The notes: a model not told the origin generated them from the sequence alone. 64,000 nucleotides of DNA from Solibacillus isronensis (GCF_023715405.1 NZ_JAMBOC010000003.1:62001-126000); one strand, 5' to 3'; shown: positions 16,670-26,189, numbered from the stretch's first letter. Numbers and translations are program-made.

Positions 16670-17872
16670 CTATTCACTAAAAACAGCTTTAATTTGCTCA
16701 ATTGCCCAATCCAGATCTTCTTTTGAAATAATGAGCGGTGGGGCGAAGCGGATTACTGTGTCGTGTGTTTCTTTGCAAAGTAATTTACGTTCTGCCAGCT
16801 TTTCGCAGTAGGGACGAGCTGATTCGTGAAGCTCAACGCCTATGAAAAGACCGCGCCCGCGCACATCTTTAATGACCGGGTTCTTAATTTCCTGAAGTTG
16901 TGCTTTAAAGTAATTGCCAAGCTCCAATGAACGCTCTGTCAGCTTTTCATCTATTAATACATCAATCGCTGCAATCGATACGGCACATGCCAGCGGGTTA
17001 CCGCCGAAAGTTGAGCCATGTGAACCTGGATTGAACACACCGAGAATATCGTCATTCGCGACAACTGCTGAAATCGGATAAACACCGCCGCCAAGCGCCT
17101 TACCTAAAATGTAGACGTCCGGTGTAACATCTTCCCATTCGCAGGCAAACAGTTTTCCTGTTCGTGATAAACCTGTTTGGATTTCATCTGCAATAAACAG
17201 AACATTATTTTCTTTACATAAGTTATATGCTGCTTTTAAGAAGCCTTCAGTCGGGATGATAATGCCTGCCTCTCCCTGAATTGGCTCGACGATAAATGCC
17301 GCTGTATTCGGTGTAATAGCTTCCTTCAGTGCATCAATATCACCGTAAGGAACTAATGTGAAACCTTCCAGCATCGGGCCGAAACCGCGCTTATACTCTG
17401 CTTCCGAGGATAAAGACACAGCACCCATTGTACGGCCATGGAAATTGCCGTTACAGCCGATAATCTGCGCTTTGTTTGCTTCAATGCCTTTTACTTCATA
17501 TCCCCAGCGACGGGCTGTTTTAATCGCCGTTTCAACAGCTTCAGCACCTGTATTCATCGGCAGTACCATATTTTTTCCTGTTAGCTTACTAACTTTTTCA
17601 TACCAAACGCCTAATGTCGCACTATGGAATGCACGTGACGTAAGTGTCACTGCATCTGCCTGATCTTTTAACGCCTGAATAATTTTCGGGTGGCGATGAC
17701 CTTGGTTTAAGGCAGAATACGCCGAAAGCATATCTAAATAACGGTTGCCTTCAGGGTCTGTCACCCAAGAACCTTCTGCTTTTTCGATTACGATCGGAAG
17801 TGGGTGATAGTTGTGCGCCCCGAATTTTTCCGTAGTTGAAATAAGTTGTTCTGATTTTGATTTTGTTGTCAT
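16670..17872 (-). CDS. rocD: Ornithine aminotransferase
   Basis: A 400-residue class III PLP aminotransferase converting ornithine and 2-oxoglutarate to glutamate semialdehyde and glutamate (arginine catabolism). Family features: [32 protein letters not shown], the PLP Asp in [15 protein letters not shown] and the Schiff-base Lys in [12 protein letters not shown]. The length matches Bacillus RocD (about 400). ATG 17872 follows AAGGAGG; an upstream in-frame start is less likely. It is transcribed alone here, without rocABC neighbours. N-acetylornithine aminotransferase is the main alternative but fits less well. Confidence 0.92.
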   Translation of the reverse strand: MTTKSKSEQLISTTEKFGAHNYHPLPIVIEKAEGSWVTDPEGNRYLDMLSAYSALNQGHRHPKIIQALKDQADAVTLTSRAFHSATLGVWYEKVSKLTGKNMVLPMNTGAEAVETAIKTARRWGYEVKGIEANKAQIIGCNGNFHGRTMGAVSLSSEAEYKRGFGPMLEGFTLVPYGDIDALKEAITPNTAAFIVEPIQGEAGIIIPTEGFLKAAYNLCKENNVLFIADEIQTGLSRTGKLFACEWEDVTPDVYILGKALGGGVYPISAVVANDDILGVFNPGSHGSTFGGNPLACAVSIAAIDVLIDEKLTERSLELGNYFKAQLQEIKNPVIKDVRGRGLFIGVELHESARPYCEKLAERKLLCKETHDTVIRFAPPLIISKEDLDWAIEQIKAVFSE

Positions 17873-17938
17873 GATGAAATCCTCCTTAAGCAAATTTACT
17901 TGTAAAACAGATAAATCTATTGCGAAAGACAGAAAAAA

Positions 17939-19102
17939 TTACATATACGATGCAGGTTTCTTCCAAATTAATGTTAACAGAATACCGAAGAAGATGACAA
18001 CCGTTGCAAAGTAATATGGGTAGTTAACATCAATATCGAATAACATCCCGCCTAAAATCGGCCCGAATATATTCGCCAAACTTGTAAACATCGAATTCAT
18101 TCCTCCGACGAAACCTTGCTCATTGCCGGCAATTTTTGATAAATAGCTCGTAACGGCAGGACGGAATAAGTCGAAGCCGATAAAGACGATACATGTTACA
18201 AGTAAAATAGCAAAATATGAGCTGACAACAGTCATTAAAAATACAAGAACCCCCGATAAAATTAAGCTGTAGCGAATGAGTTTAATTTCTCCCCATTTTT
18301 GTGCAAGCCGGTCAAACAGTACTACTTGCGCAACTGCTCCGAAAATCGCGCCGCCTGTAATAATGATTGCGATATCCACAGGGGTAAACCCGAATTTATG
18401 ATCGACAAACAGACTGAAGAACGATTCGAATGCCGCGAGTCCGAATGATGCGACAAAAATTAAAATAAATGCAATCAAGTACATCGGTTCTAAAATGCGT
18501 TTAAATCCGGATGTTTGTGCCGGTGCATTTTCCGCATGTTCCGTATTGCGTTCCGGTTCACGCAGTAAAATAATCGATAAAATTGCTGCCGTTGTACCGA
18601 GCGCCCCTGCAAAATAGAAAGGCACACGTGTACCGAAATCAGCTAAAAATCCGCCGATGCCCGGTCCGATAATGAAACCTGTACTAATTGCCGCACTCAT
18701 GTAGCCAAGTGCTTTTGATCGTGTTTCCATTGTTGTAATGTCCGCAATAAAAGCCGTAACAGCAGGCATAATAAACGCTGCACTGATTCCGCCTAGAACA
18801 CGGGAAATGAAAAGAACTTCTATCGTTTTTCCTAAACCGAATAGAAATTCCGAAATACCGAAAATAAATAATCCGAGGACGATCATAATTTTACGTCCAT
18901 ATTTATCAACCGCTTTACCAGCGAGAGGTGAAACAATCAGTTGTGCAATCGCGAATGCTGCTGTTAAATAGCCGATAACTTGGCCGCTTAATTGCAGTTC
19001 ATTCATTAGAGTAGGGAGTACCGGGATAACCAAACCGATTCCTAGAAAGGCGATGAACAGGTTTAATAATAGTAACCCTAATGTTATTTTATAGTCTTTC
19101 AT
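17939..19102 (-). CDS. MFS multidrug efflux transporter (Bmr/Blt/NorA type)
   Basis: A 387-residue, 12-helix DHA1-type major facilitator. Motif A is GKAVDKYGRKIMI (cytoplasmic loop 2-3) and antiporter motif C is GFIIGPGIGGFLAD in helix 5. It resembles Bmr, Blt and NorA, which exchange protons for cationic drugs. It lies downstream of a MerR-type regulator on the same strand, with a 19-bp-spacer promoter between them. Expression is therefore likely to be induced by compounds that bind the regulator. The true substrate is unknown. Confidence 0.85.
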   Translation of the reverse strand: MKDYKITLGLLLLNLFIAFLGIGLVIPVLPTLMNELQLSGQVIGYLTAAFAIAQLIVSPLAGKAVDKYGRKIMIVLGLFIFGISEFLFGLGKTIEVLFISRVLGGISAAFIMPAVTAFIADITTMETRSKALGYMSAAISTGFIIGPGIGGFLADFGTRVPFYFAGALGTTAAILSIILLREPERNTEHAENAPAQTSGFKRILEPMYLIAFILIFVASFGLAAFESFFSLFVDHKFGFTPVDIAIIITGGAIFGAVAQVVLFDRLAQKWGEIKLIRYSLILSGVLVFLMTVVSSYFAILLVTCIVFIGFDLFRPAVTSYLSKIAGNEQGFVGGMNSMFTSLANIFGPILGGMLFDIDVNYPYYFATVVIFFGILLTLIWKKPASYM

Positions 19103-19152
19103 TGTTATTGCTCCTTATTAAGTTGTAAAAAAATCGTTAATCCGCACTTTCT

Positions 19153-19183
19153 AACATAAACCCTACAGTAGCTATAGAGTCAA
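19153..19183 (-). promoter_or_regulatory. MerR-type promoter with 19-bp spacer
   Basis: Minus strand TTGACT (19183-19178) and TATGTT (19158-19153) are separated by 19 bases instead of 17. The spacer region holds the imperfect dyad CCCTACAG/CTATAGAG (19161-19177, extending to the -35). This is the classical architecture activated by MerR proteins that untwist DNA. Confidence 0.8.
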
Positions 19184-19214
19184 TAGAACTGTTTTAAATA
19201 GTTGTAAAAATTAG

Positions 19215-20048
19215 TTAAAGCAGCTTAATCTTTAATTCCACGATGAATTGATCTTCTTCGTTTGGAGAATAGTTAAGAGGCATGAAGATTTCATAGACAA
19301 CCGGAACAACCTGTATATGCTGCTCTTTTATATAATGATAAAGTTTTTGGTATTGGGTTAAATAAGTGTCCCTTTCAAAAATAAACGCAATGCATACGTA
19401 GCGTCCTGCAGGTATCGTTTTCACGTCCATATCTGTTGTTAAATGGGTAATATACCTATCTGTAATCAGCGGTGTGAAAACATGGCTGTAATGCAGCTCA
19501 TCCAGACTGTCGTATTGCTCGTAAGGAAAAATACATCCATAACGATTGCTCAGCAAGCTGTTTTCAACTTCCAATGTTTTAATTAAGGAACTGTAGTACG
19601 TATTTGGAATATAGTACGGCGTCAGTTCATTTGTTTTAATCGATAAAATACGGACGGATTCTTCATTTTTGAAATAGACTGTATCCATTACATCGATCGC
19701 CAGCTGTTCTTCCATCTGCCTTTTCGTTTTATATAAGGACTGCTGAATTTCGTACATACGGTTCATTTGCTGTTCAATGACACTTTCCTGCTGTTGCAAA
19801 AAGGAGAGAAGTTCGGCAGGGGTAAACTGTTGCGCCGCTTTAATTTCCTCCAATGAGACACCGATATATTTCAATGATTTAATAATATCCAAATGATAAA
19901 ATTGTGAGTCTTTGTAGTAGCGGTAATTTGTTTTAGGATCGACATAGGAAGGTTTGAATAAGCCGATCTGATCGTAGTAGCGTAATGTTTGAATAGAGAT
20001 ATTCGTCAGTTTGGAAACTTCACCGATTGAATAATGTTTTTCTTCCAT
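19215..20048 (-). CDS. MerR family transcriptional activator (BmrR/BltR type)
   Basis: A 277-residue regulator. Residues 1-75 form the MerR winged helix (YSIGEVSKLTNISIQTLRYYDQIGLFKPSYVD...NYRYY). A long coiled coil follows (about 80-125), and the C-terminal ~150 residues form a GyrI-like/effector-binding domain as in BmrR. Start ATG 20048 has GGAGGA upstream; a longer reading would add an unlikely leader. It lies 112 bases upstream of the exporter gene and probably activates it from the 19-bp-spacer promoter. In B. subtilis bltR is divergent from blt; here the two genes are in tandem. Confidence 0.88.
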   Translation of the reverse strand: MEEKHYSIGEVSKLTNISIQTLRYYDQIGLFKPSYVDPKTNYRYYKDSQFYHLDIIKSLKYIGVSLEEIKAAQQFTPAELLSFLQQQESVIEQQMNRMYEIQQSLYKTKRQMEEQLAIDVMDTVYFKNEESVRILSIKTNELTPYYIPNTYYSSLIKTLEVENSLLSNRYGCIFPYEQYDSLDELHYSHVFTPLITDRYITHLTTDMDVKTIPAGRYVCIAFIFERDTYLTQYQKLYHYIKEQHIQVVPVVYEIFMPLNYSPNEEDQFIVELKIKLL

Positions 20049-20124
20049 AGGATGTCCTCCGAAGTACAATGTTATCGGTATCTTAACATTAATGGGGGAT
20101 AGGGGTAAATTATTTTGGAAAACC

Positions 20125-20162
20125 GAAAAAATCACATCTCCATAATTTCATGAGATGTGATT
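20125..20162 (-). terminator. Terminator of the YbfB-like MFS gene
   Basis: An 11-bp perfect stem (AATCACATCTC, 20130-20140 with 20152-20162) is followed on the minus strand by a T6 run. Confidence 0.88.
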
Positions 20163-20167
20163 GAGGT

Positions 20168-21352
20168 TCAATATTTTATATCCGCAGCTAGATGAACAGG
20201 GCTTTTCCTGCTGTAGAAATACCCGACGAGTAACAGTACAAGCGCGAGTGTAACGGTACCTCCTGCAAACAGCAGGGGGGCTTTAAACGTACGGAAATGA
20301 GTTTCCAGACGAGATGCAATGACCGGTCCGATAATTTGTCCAATAGCATAGAACGTAGTCAGTATTGATACGACATAGTTGCTTTGCTTTGGAAACAGTT
20401 GTCTGGAATAGGCAGTCGACATCGTTACGAGTCCGACAAACGTAAAACCAAATGACATCGCCGACAATAGTACGCTCCATGCCGATTGTGATAAAACAGG
20501 AAGCAGAATGCCGATAATCTGCAAGGAATAGGCGGTAGTCATCATCGAAACAGGTGAAAAACGAGACATGCACTTCATCCAGATCGGTGCTGACGGAATA
20601 GCAGCCAGCCCAGCAAGTACCCAACTATATCCGGCATAGGCACGCAATGATTCAATATTATAAATAATGTCGACTAAAAAAGTACCTGTAATAATATAGC
20701 CTAGTCCTTCCAAGCCGTATGCAATAATCAGCCATGGCATAAACCCGCGCCAAATATTGTTGTCCGCAGACTTTGGTTCCTTTATATGATTCGCAACTCT
20801 TAATTGTCGCCATAAAAAGATTGTCGTTGCTAAAAATAGGACAGATAATGCGCCAAGACCAAGCCAGGATCCTTGCCAATTAAAGCTCGCTTCAAAAAAT
20901 GGTACGAAAAGTCCTGATAACGCGATACCCAATCCGACTCCGCTAAACAAATAGCCGCTCCAGCGGGTTAATAAATTTGCTGCTAAATAATCCATCACGA
21001 TGCTTGATGTAAGAACAAATATGAAGCCACTCGTTAAGCCGGCGATAAAACGTAACACTATCCAAATTAAATAAGATTCAACCAATCCCATTAAAATGAT
21101 TGAGAACACATTCAGAAATACATTAATTAATAGGAAGTTCTTTTTTGACTTGTAAACAAAGCCGGCACCTAAAGCTCCGATGAAATATCCGATATAATTG
21201 CTTGATGCGAGCCAACCGCCTTGTGCAAACGATAAGTTTTCATCTACACGCATGAACGGTAAAATCGGTGTGAAAGCAAATCGGCTAATCCCCATTGCAA
21301 CAGCTAAAAATAAAATGCCCCCTAAAATAACACTGAAATGTTGACGGTTCAT
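20168..21352 (-). CDS. YbfB/YjiJ family MFS transporter
   Basis: A 394-residue, 12-helix major facilitator of the YbfB/YjiJ (MFS_4) group: the start NRQHFSVILGGILFLAVAMGISRFAFTPILP splits into the family hallmark MGISRFAFTPILP, followed by GGWLASSNYIGYFIGAL. Substrates of this group are not established. ATG 21352 has AGGGGGG six bases upstream; the ATG at 21358 abuts that site and is rejected. A separate terminator shows it is a single-gene transcript, although it shares orientation with its neighbours. Confidence 0.75.
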   Translation of the reverse strand: MNRQHFSVILGGILFLAVAMGISRFAFTPILPFMRVDENLSFAQGGWLASSNYIGYFIGALGAGFVYKSKKNFLLINVFLNVFSIILMGLVESYLIWIVLRFIAGLTSGFIFVLTSSIVMDYLAANLLTRWSGYLFSGVGLGIALSGLFVPFFEASFNWQGSWLGLGALSVLFLATTIFLWRQLRVANHIKEPKSADNNIWRGFMPWLIIAYGLEGLGYIITGTFLVDIIYNIESLRAYAGYSWVLAGLAAIPSAPIWMKCMSRFSPVSMMTTAYSLQIIGILLPVLSQSAWSVLLSAMSFGFTFVGLVTMSTAYSRQLFPKQSNYVVSILTTFYAIGQIIGPVIASRLETHFRTFKAPLLFAGGTVTLALVLLLVGYFYSRKSPVHLAADIKY

Positions 21353-21440
21353 GAACATCCCCCCTGGAAAAACAACCCTTACAGTAATTGTAACACTCTT
21401 AAATTCAAGAGTAATAGAGAAAATACCCGCAAAACTAAGA

Positions 21441-21490
21441 GAAAAAAGAAAAGAGATGAAGCGAAAGTTGGATACCTTCGTTTCATCTCT
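21441..21490 (-). terminator. Terminator of the OFA-type MFS gene
   Basis: AGAGATGAA... at 21477-21490 (minus reading) pairs with 21452-21465 with one mismatch, and the minus strand continues with TTTTCTTTTTT. Confidence 0.85.
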
Positions 21491-21501
21491 ATATAATCCC
21501 C

Positions 21502-22776
21502 TTATGAATGAACAGGTTCTCCCTGTTTCCCTTTGTGTTTTGTACTTGCTTCTTCTTTTGCGCGTTGTTTTTTCATTTTGTTGACATTCGAGCGCATTAA
21601 TAAAGAAATTCCTAATGAAATTGCAATTAAGAAACTGAATAAGTAAAACAATGGTACATAGCTATTTGCAGCTTCATAAACAGTTGATGCGATTAGTGGA
21701 CCGAAAATCCCACCAAGTGACCAAGTTGTTAATAAATATCCGTGAATAACACCAAGTTGTTTCGTACCGAATAAATCACTTGCAAACGCTGGTAAATTCG
21801 AGAAACCACCGCCATAACAACTAACTACTAAGAATATGAACAATTGTAATAGAATGGCGTTTGTAGTGAATGGTAGTGTAATAAAGGCAATTAATTGAAT
21901 CGTGAAGAAAATAACGAATACGTTAGAACGCCCGATATAATCTGATCCAGCTGCCCAAAGTAAGCGACCGCCACCATTAAATAAGCCCATTAATCCAACC
22001 ATTGCTGCAGCTGCAGCTACAGATAAACCTGCAATTTCCTGTGCCATTGGAGAAGCAACAGAAATTAACATTAAACCAGATGTAACATTAATTAAATGCA
22101 TTGCCCAAAGCATCCAGAACTGCTTTGTACGTACAGCTTCACGTGCAGACATTTGTGCAATTTCAGTTGTTTTTGCTTTTCCTGATGCAATTGCTTCTTC
22201 TACTTCGCCCGGTTTAGGCGGAGCGATATAAAGTGCACCAATCATCATTAATACAAAATAGCTAATACCTAAAATAAAGTAAGTGTTTGAAATACCGAAA
22301 GACTCCATTAAGTTTACAGCTACCGGTGCGGTAATTAATGCACCAGACCCGAATCCTAATACTGCCATACCTGTCGCCAGACCTCGACGATTAGGGAACC
22401 ATTTAACAAGTGTAGATACTGGAGCGATATAACCAATACCCATCCCAAGTCCACTTAACAGTCCGTAAGTCAACCAATATAAAACAACCGAATCCATAGC
22501 GATTGCGATCCCTGCGCCACCTTGACCTAAACCAAAGAGTACTGCGGCAACCATCGCTGCTTTTCTCGGTCCTAATTTCTCTACTGTACTACCAAATAGT
22601 GCGGCAGCAAAACCTGCTAACCCCATCATAATTGTAAACGCGATTGTAATTTGCGATGCATCCCACCCAAGCTCTTCAGCAATTGGATTTTTATACACGC
22701 TATATGCATAAGCTCCACCGATTGAAAGGTGAATAGCGATTGCTGATGCAGCAATTAACCAACGATTCTTTTTCAA
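21502..22776 (-). CDS. OFA family MFS transporter (oxalate/formate antiporter-like)
   Basis: A 424-residue, 12-helix major facilitator. The first helix region HLSIGGAYAYSVYKNPI and GLGMGIGYIAPVSTLVKWFPNRRG are hallmarks of the oxalate:formate antiporter (OFA/YhjX) family. The C-terminus is a basic cytoplasmic tail (MRSNVNKMKKQRAKEE). Start is TTG 22776 with AGGGGG about 9 bases upstream. It is expressed alone, followed by a terminator. OFA members in Firmicutes are often of unknown substrate (pyruvate and other monocarboxylates have been reported), so oxalate should not be assumed. Confidence 0.8.
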   Translation of the reverse strand: MKKNRWLIAASAIAIHLSIGGAYAYSVYKNPIAEELGWDASQITIAFTIMMGLAGFAAALFGSTVEKLGPRKAAMVAAVLFGLGQGGAGIAIAMDSVVLYWLTYGLLSGLGMGIGYIAPVSTLVKWFPNRRGLATGMAVLGFGSGALITAPVAVNLMESFGISNTYFILGISYFVLMMIGALYIAPPKPGEVEEAIASGKAKTTEIAQMSAREAVRTKQFWMLWAMHLINVTSGLMLISVASPMAQEIAGLSVAAAAAMVGLMGLFNGGGRLLWAAGSDYIGRSNVFVIFFTIQLIAFITLPFTTNAILLQLFIFLVVSCYGGGFSNLPAFASDLFGTKQLGVIHGYLLTTWSLGGIFGPLIASTVYEAANSYVPLFYLFSFLIAISLGISLLMRSNVNKMKKQRAKEEASTKHKGKQGEPVHS

Positions 22777-23584
22777 AAAATTTCCCCCTCACACGAAAAT
22801 AAATATCAGTTATACGACATTTCTCTACTTGAAGTAGTTATGTCTAAAGTATGAACGTCCATGTACATTAACTTAACATTAACTTATTATGTTGTGCAAG
22901 TAGAATTTCACAAAATATATTATCTCGAAAAAACATATATTTCTCTTTTGGGTAATAAAATTGTACTTAAGGCAATTATTTTTTGATGGTAAAAATGCGC
23001 TTTAACGTTGATAAATCAAGGTTTTGCCGGTGGTGAAGTATTAGTTTAATATAGCAATATGTTAAGGGTGGGATAATATTGTAAACTGTAATAAATTCTA
23101 TTTAAATAACTAAAAATACTTAGTTGTGCAAGTAATTTCTCTTAAATGTTCGAAACGGATTATTGGAAAATACTTTTGAACTCATAATATAACAGTTACT
23201 AATACACATAAAAAACCTCATAAATAGCTTTATGCACTGCTAAATCAACGTTTTTGCTAAAGTTTATAATCTAAATAGCCCTGTTTTTATACTTTCCTTA
23301 TAGAATGGCGAAACTGTTTATAACAGTTAGTTGAATAGGAAATATTTGAAGTTTCGCTGAAGAATTTTGATTGAAAAAGAAAAATATCTAGGAGGAGGTA
23401 GAGGGATTTTGTTTCAATAACCTTGAAAAAGCCTATTAAAACAGCCTTTAAATCACACAAAATATGGAACGAATTAAATATGTATAAAAGTATTTGTCCT
23501 AAATTAAAATGCAGAAAAACTATTTGACGTGTTGCAATCAGTTCTCTAAAGTCAAATTAGTGATAAGAAAAGAGGCGAGTTTTT
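22777..23584. other. Gene-free 808-base AT-rich interval
   Basis: I find no coding region with a ribosome site here. The interval holds the upstream regions of the OFA gene and of the flavin-reductase operon. It contains a 12-bp direct repeat (GTTGTGCAAGTA at 22891-22902 and 23123-23134). An AGGAGGAGG at 23391-23399 is not followed by a usable reading frame. Confidence 0.5.
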
Positions 23585-24196
23585 ATGAAGAAAATTGATC
23601 CAAAACAAATATCAGAACGTGAAAATTATAAATTTCTGATAGGTTCCATCATTCCAAGACCAATTGCCTTTGTTACATCGATATCTGAAGATGGGGTTGT
23701 GAACGCGGCGCCATTTAGTTTTTTCAATATCGTTTCTTCAAATCCTCCGATGATTTCGGTAAGTATCCAACGGAAAAAAGGGGAGCCAAAAGATACTGCA
23801 AGAAATATTCTTGCAAAAGAGCAATTTGTTGTCCATATTGTTGATACTGAAAATGTAGAACAAGTAAATAAAACAGCTGCAAACTTACCACCGGATGAAA
23901 GTGAGATAGCAGTTGCAGGTCTGTCATTAGTAAAGAGTGAAAAAATCGATGTTCCGGGTGTAAAGGAAGCGAAAGTCCGACTGGAATGTGTCCTTGAAAA
24001 AGCACTGGAACTTGGCGGCGATGATGAAACTGCAGGCTGCGACCTGATCATCGGAAAAGTCGTGTACTATCATATAGAAGAAACTCTGTATGAAGAAGGC
24101 CGAATTGATCCGGTAGGACTTGGCGCAATCAGTCGTCTTGCTGGAAATGACTATGCAAAAATCGGTGAGCAATTCACAATTAAACGCCCGCTTTAA
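23585..24196 (+). CDS. Flavin reductase family protein (FMN-binding split barrel)
   Basis: A 203-residue protein of the flavin-reductase-like FMN-binding family. Characteristic parts: IGSIIPRPIAFVTSISEDG, NAAPFSFFNIVSSNPPMISVSI and the C-terminal EEGRIDPVGLGAISRLAGNDY. Relatives use NAD(P)H to reduce FMN for partner oxygenases or bind flavin directly; no oxygenase is encoded nearby. ATG 23585 has AAAGAGGCGAG upstream. It heads a tight three-gene operon (20 bases, then 0 bases between genes) with an enolase-superfamily enzyme and a GNAT protein. Confidence 0.82.
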   Translation: MKKIDPKQISERENYKFLIGSIIPRPIAFVTSISEDGVVNAAPFSFFNIVSSNPPMISVSIQRKKGEPKDTARNILAKEQFVVHIVDTENVEQVNKTAANLPPDESEIAVAGLSLVKSEKIDVPGVKEAKVRLECVLEKALELGGDDETAGCDLIIGKVVYYHIEETLYEEGRIDPVGLGAISRLAGNDYAKIGEQFTIKRPL

Positions 24197-24216
24197 TAAA
24201 AGGAGAACAACGAAGA

Positions 24217-25326
24217 ATGCAAATCAAAACAATTGAATTATTTAATATTGAATTACCATTAATTGAACCGTTTATCGTAAGCTACGGAACATATCCGAAC
24301 ATGCCGTCCATTATTGTAAAGATGACATCACAATGCGGTTTAGTCGGCTGGGGTGAGGCAGTTCCGGATGAACATGTGACAGGTGAAACATTGGAAGGCA
24401 CTTATGCTGTATTGAAACATACATTGGCACCGGCGATGATCGGGGAAAACCCGATGAATTTTGAAAAGATCCATGCCAAAATGGACGCGCTCATCTATAG
24501 TGCGCCAGCTGCCAAAGCGGCAATTGATATCGCATGCTTTGATCTGGCAGGGAAAAAACTTGGAGTACCTGCCTATCAGTTAACAGGCGGGCGTTATTAT
24601 GAGAAGTTCCCGATTACACATGTGTTAAGCATCGGAACACCTGAAAAGATGGCAAATGAAGCTGCAGAACGTGTAGAAATGGGATACAACTCATTCAAAA
24701 TGAAAGTCGGACGCGATGTAGCGAGTGATGTTGCCCGCATTAAAGCAGTACGTGAACGTGTCGGGAATGAAATTGCGATTCGTGTTGATGTCAACCAAGG
24801 CTGGGTAAACAGTTCAACAACGATGCAAGCAGTTCGCGAGCTTGAACAATTGAATATCGACTGGCTGGAACAACCGGTACGTGCGGATGATATTGATGGC
24901 ATGGTTGAAATTAAATCGAAAACATCGATTCCTGTCATGATTGATGAAGGTTTACGCGGTGTGCGTGAAATGCGCGAAATTATTGCAAAGCGTGCAGCAG
25001 ACAAGGTAAATATTAAATTGATGAAATGCGGGGGAATGTATCCTGCAATGAAGCTAGCACATATGGCGGAAATGGCAGGGATTGAATGCCAAATCGGTTC
25101 AATGGTCGAGTCTTCGGTCGGTTCGGCGGCAGGTTTCCATGTTGCCTTTTCGAACAAAGTATTTACGAGTGTGGAATTAACAGGACCGTTAAAATTCTCA
25201 AAAGATATCGGAAACCTTCAATATAATGTCCCGTATATTCAGTTGAATGAACGTGCAGGTTTAGGTGTCGATGTGGACGAAGCGGTTTTAGCGGAATTAA
25301 CACGTGACCATTGTGTGGTGCAGTAA
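24217..25326 (+). CDS. Mandelate racemase / muconate lactonizing enzyme family protein
   Basis: A 369-residue enolase-superfamily enzyme of the muconate-lactonizing subgroup. The capping domain is N-terminal (GEAVPDEHVTGET). In the barrel the KxK motif is in FKMKVG (about 162-167), the metal ligands are in RVDVNQGW, WLEQP and MIDEGL, and the second catalytic Lys is in NIKLMKCGG. This Lys/Lys chemistry allows 1,1-proton transfer or cycloisomerisation; dipeptide epimerase or N-acylamino-acid racemase activity is possible. The substrate cannot be read from sequence. It is transcribed between the flavin reductase and GNAT genes. AAAGGAG precedes the ATG. Confidence 0.85.
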   Translation: MQIKTIELFNIELPLIEPFIVSYGTYPNMPSIIVKMTSQCGLVGWGEAVPDEHVTGETLEGTYAVLKHTLAPAMIGENPMNFEKIHAKMDALIYSAPAAKAAIDIACFDLAGKKLGVPAYQLTGGRYYEKFPITHVLSIGTPEKMANEAAERVEMGYNSFKMKVGRDVASDVARIKAVRERVGNEIAIRVDVNQGWVNSSTTMQAVRELEQLNIDWLEQPVRADDIDGMVEIKSKTSIPVMIDEGLRGVREMREIIAKRAADKVNIKLMKCGGMYPAMKLAHMAEMAGIECQIGSMVESSVGSAAGFHVAFSNKVFTSVELTGPLKFSKDIGNLQYNVPYIQLNERAGLGVDVDEAVLAELTRDHCVVQ

Positions 25327-26004
25327 ATGATTGCGTCAGGATTTTTAGGGAATGAACGATATGAAGTGTATTTATTGGATGAAACACGTATCCCGGAATT
25401 AATCACTTTGCAGCAGGAAGTAGTCGATGCACTGCCGGACAAAGCTATATTACAGCCGCTCGATAATGAAGAGCTGAGCTTTATTTTAAGCGGGAACGGA
25501 CTGATGATTGGGGTCTTCATTGAAGGAAAATTAATTGCCTTTCGAGCATTGCTGGAACCAATGATTGATGAAGAACATTTAGGCTATGATATTGGCTTGA
25601 AAACAGAGGATGAATTGCGGAAAGTACTGTATCAGGAAATTTCCAATGTTCATCCGGGTTATCGTGGTTATCGTTTGCAGCGTACGATGGCAGACATCAT
25701 TATGCAGCAAGTGGATGAATCGAAATTTAATACCGTTTGTGCGACGGTCATGCCGGGCAATATCGCAAGTTTAAAGGACAAGTTTTCACAACATATGCAT
25801 ATTGCAGCATTAAAGCTGAAGTATGGCGGGAAACTGCGCTATGTATTTAAGAAATCACTTCCTTATAAGGCGTATGAGTGGACTGAAGAGCAATTTGTCC
25901 CAATGGATAATACGGAGGCACAGCAGCAACTTCTAAAATCAGGCTTCATTGGTATATCGATGAGAGCGGATGGGGCAGACTGGTTTATTCAATATGTAAA
26001 ATAA
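25327..26004 (+). CDS. GNAT-like N-acetyltransferase
   Basis: A 225-residue protein resembling the Gcn5-related N-acetyltransferase fold: LMIGVFIEGKLIAFRALLEP (strands 2-4), then HPGYRGYRLQRTMAD, which fits the acetyl-CoA-binding Q/RxxGxG/A region in modified form. The ATG follows the upstream TAA without any gap (TAAATG), implying translational coupling with the enolase-family gene. With that neighbour it could acylate an amino acid or dipeptide, but this is inference. Confidence 0.65.
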   Translation: MIASGFLGNERYEVYLLDETRIPELITLQQEVVDALPDKAILQPLDNEELSFILSGNGLMIGVFIEGKLIAFRALLEPMIDEEHLGYDIGLKTEDELRKVLYQEISNVHPGYRGYRLQRTMADIIMQQVDESKFNTVCATVMPGNIASLKDKFSQHMHIAALKLKYGGKLRYVFKKSLPYKAYEWTEEQFVPMDNTEAQQQLLKSGFIGISMRADGADWFIQYVK

Positions 26005-26045
26005 TAAAGGATGTGGCGATAATCAGTTATTCGCCACATCCTTTA
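26005..26045. terminator. Bidirectional terminator
   Basis: A perfect 15-bp stem (TAAAGGATGTGGCGA, 26005-26019 with 26031-26045) and 11-base loop. T-rich tracts on both sides are modest. It separates the plus-strand GNAT operon from the small minus-strand gene. Confidence 0.8.
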
Positions 26046-26081
26046 TCGATTTAATTCCGTCCATGTCGTATGAATACTCCT

Positions 26082-26189
26082 TTAAATATCATTGTCGTCA
26101 AAGCAATCCAGATCGTAACAATCACTGTTATCTTCGTATAGGTAAGATACGTCATTTTCGTCAGATGCAATGTAAGTATAGTTTGGCAT
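26082..26189 (-). CDS. Small acidic protein, 35 residues
   Basis: Read on the minus strand, ATG 26189 to TAA 26082 encodes 35 residues beginning MPNYTYIASDENDVSYLYED and ending in a Cys- and Asp-rich tail (CYDLDCFDDNDI). AAGGAG at 26204-26199 lies nine bases before the ATG, ideal spacing, and a strong hairpin follows the stop. About a third of the residues are Asp or Glu and there are two Cys. No family is recognised. The ribosome site, codon use and terminator make it a credible gene missed by ordinary length cut-offs. Confidence 0.55.
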   Translation of the reverse strand: MPNYTYIASDENDVSYLYEDNSDCYDLDCFDDNDI

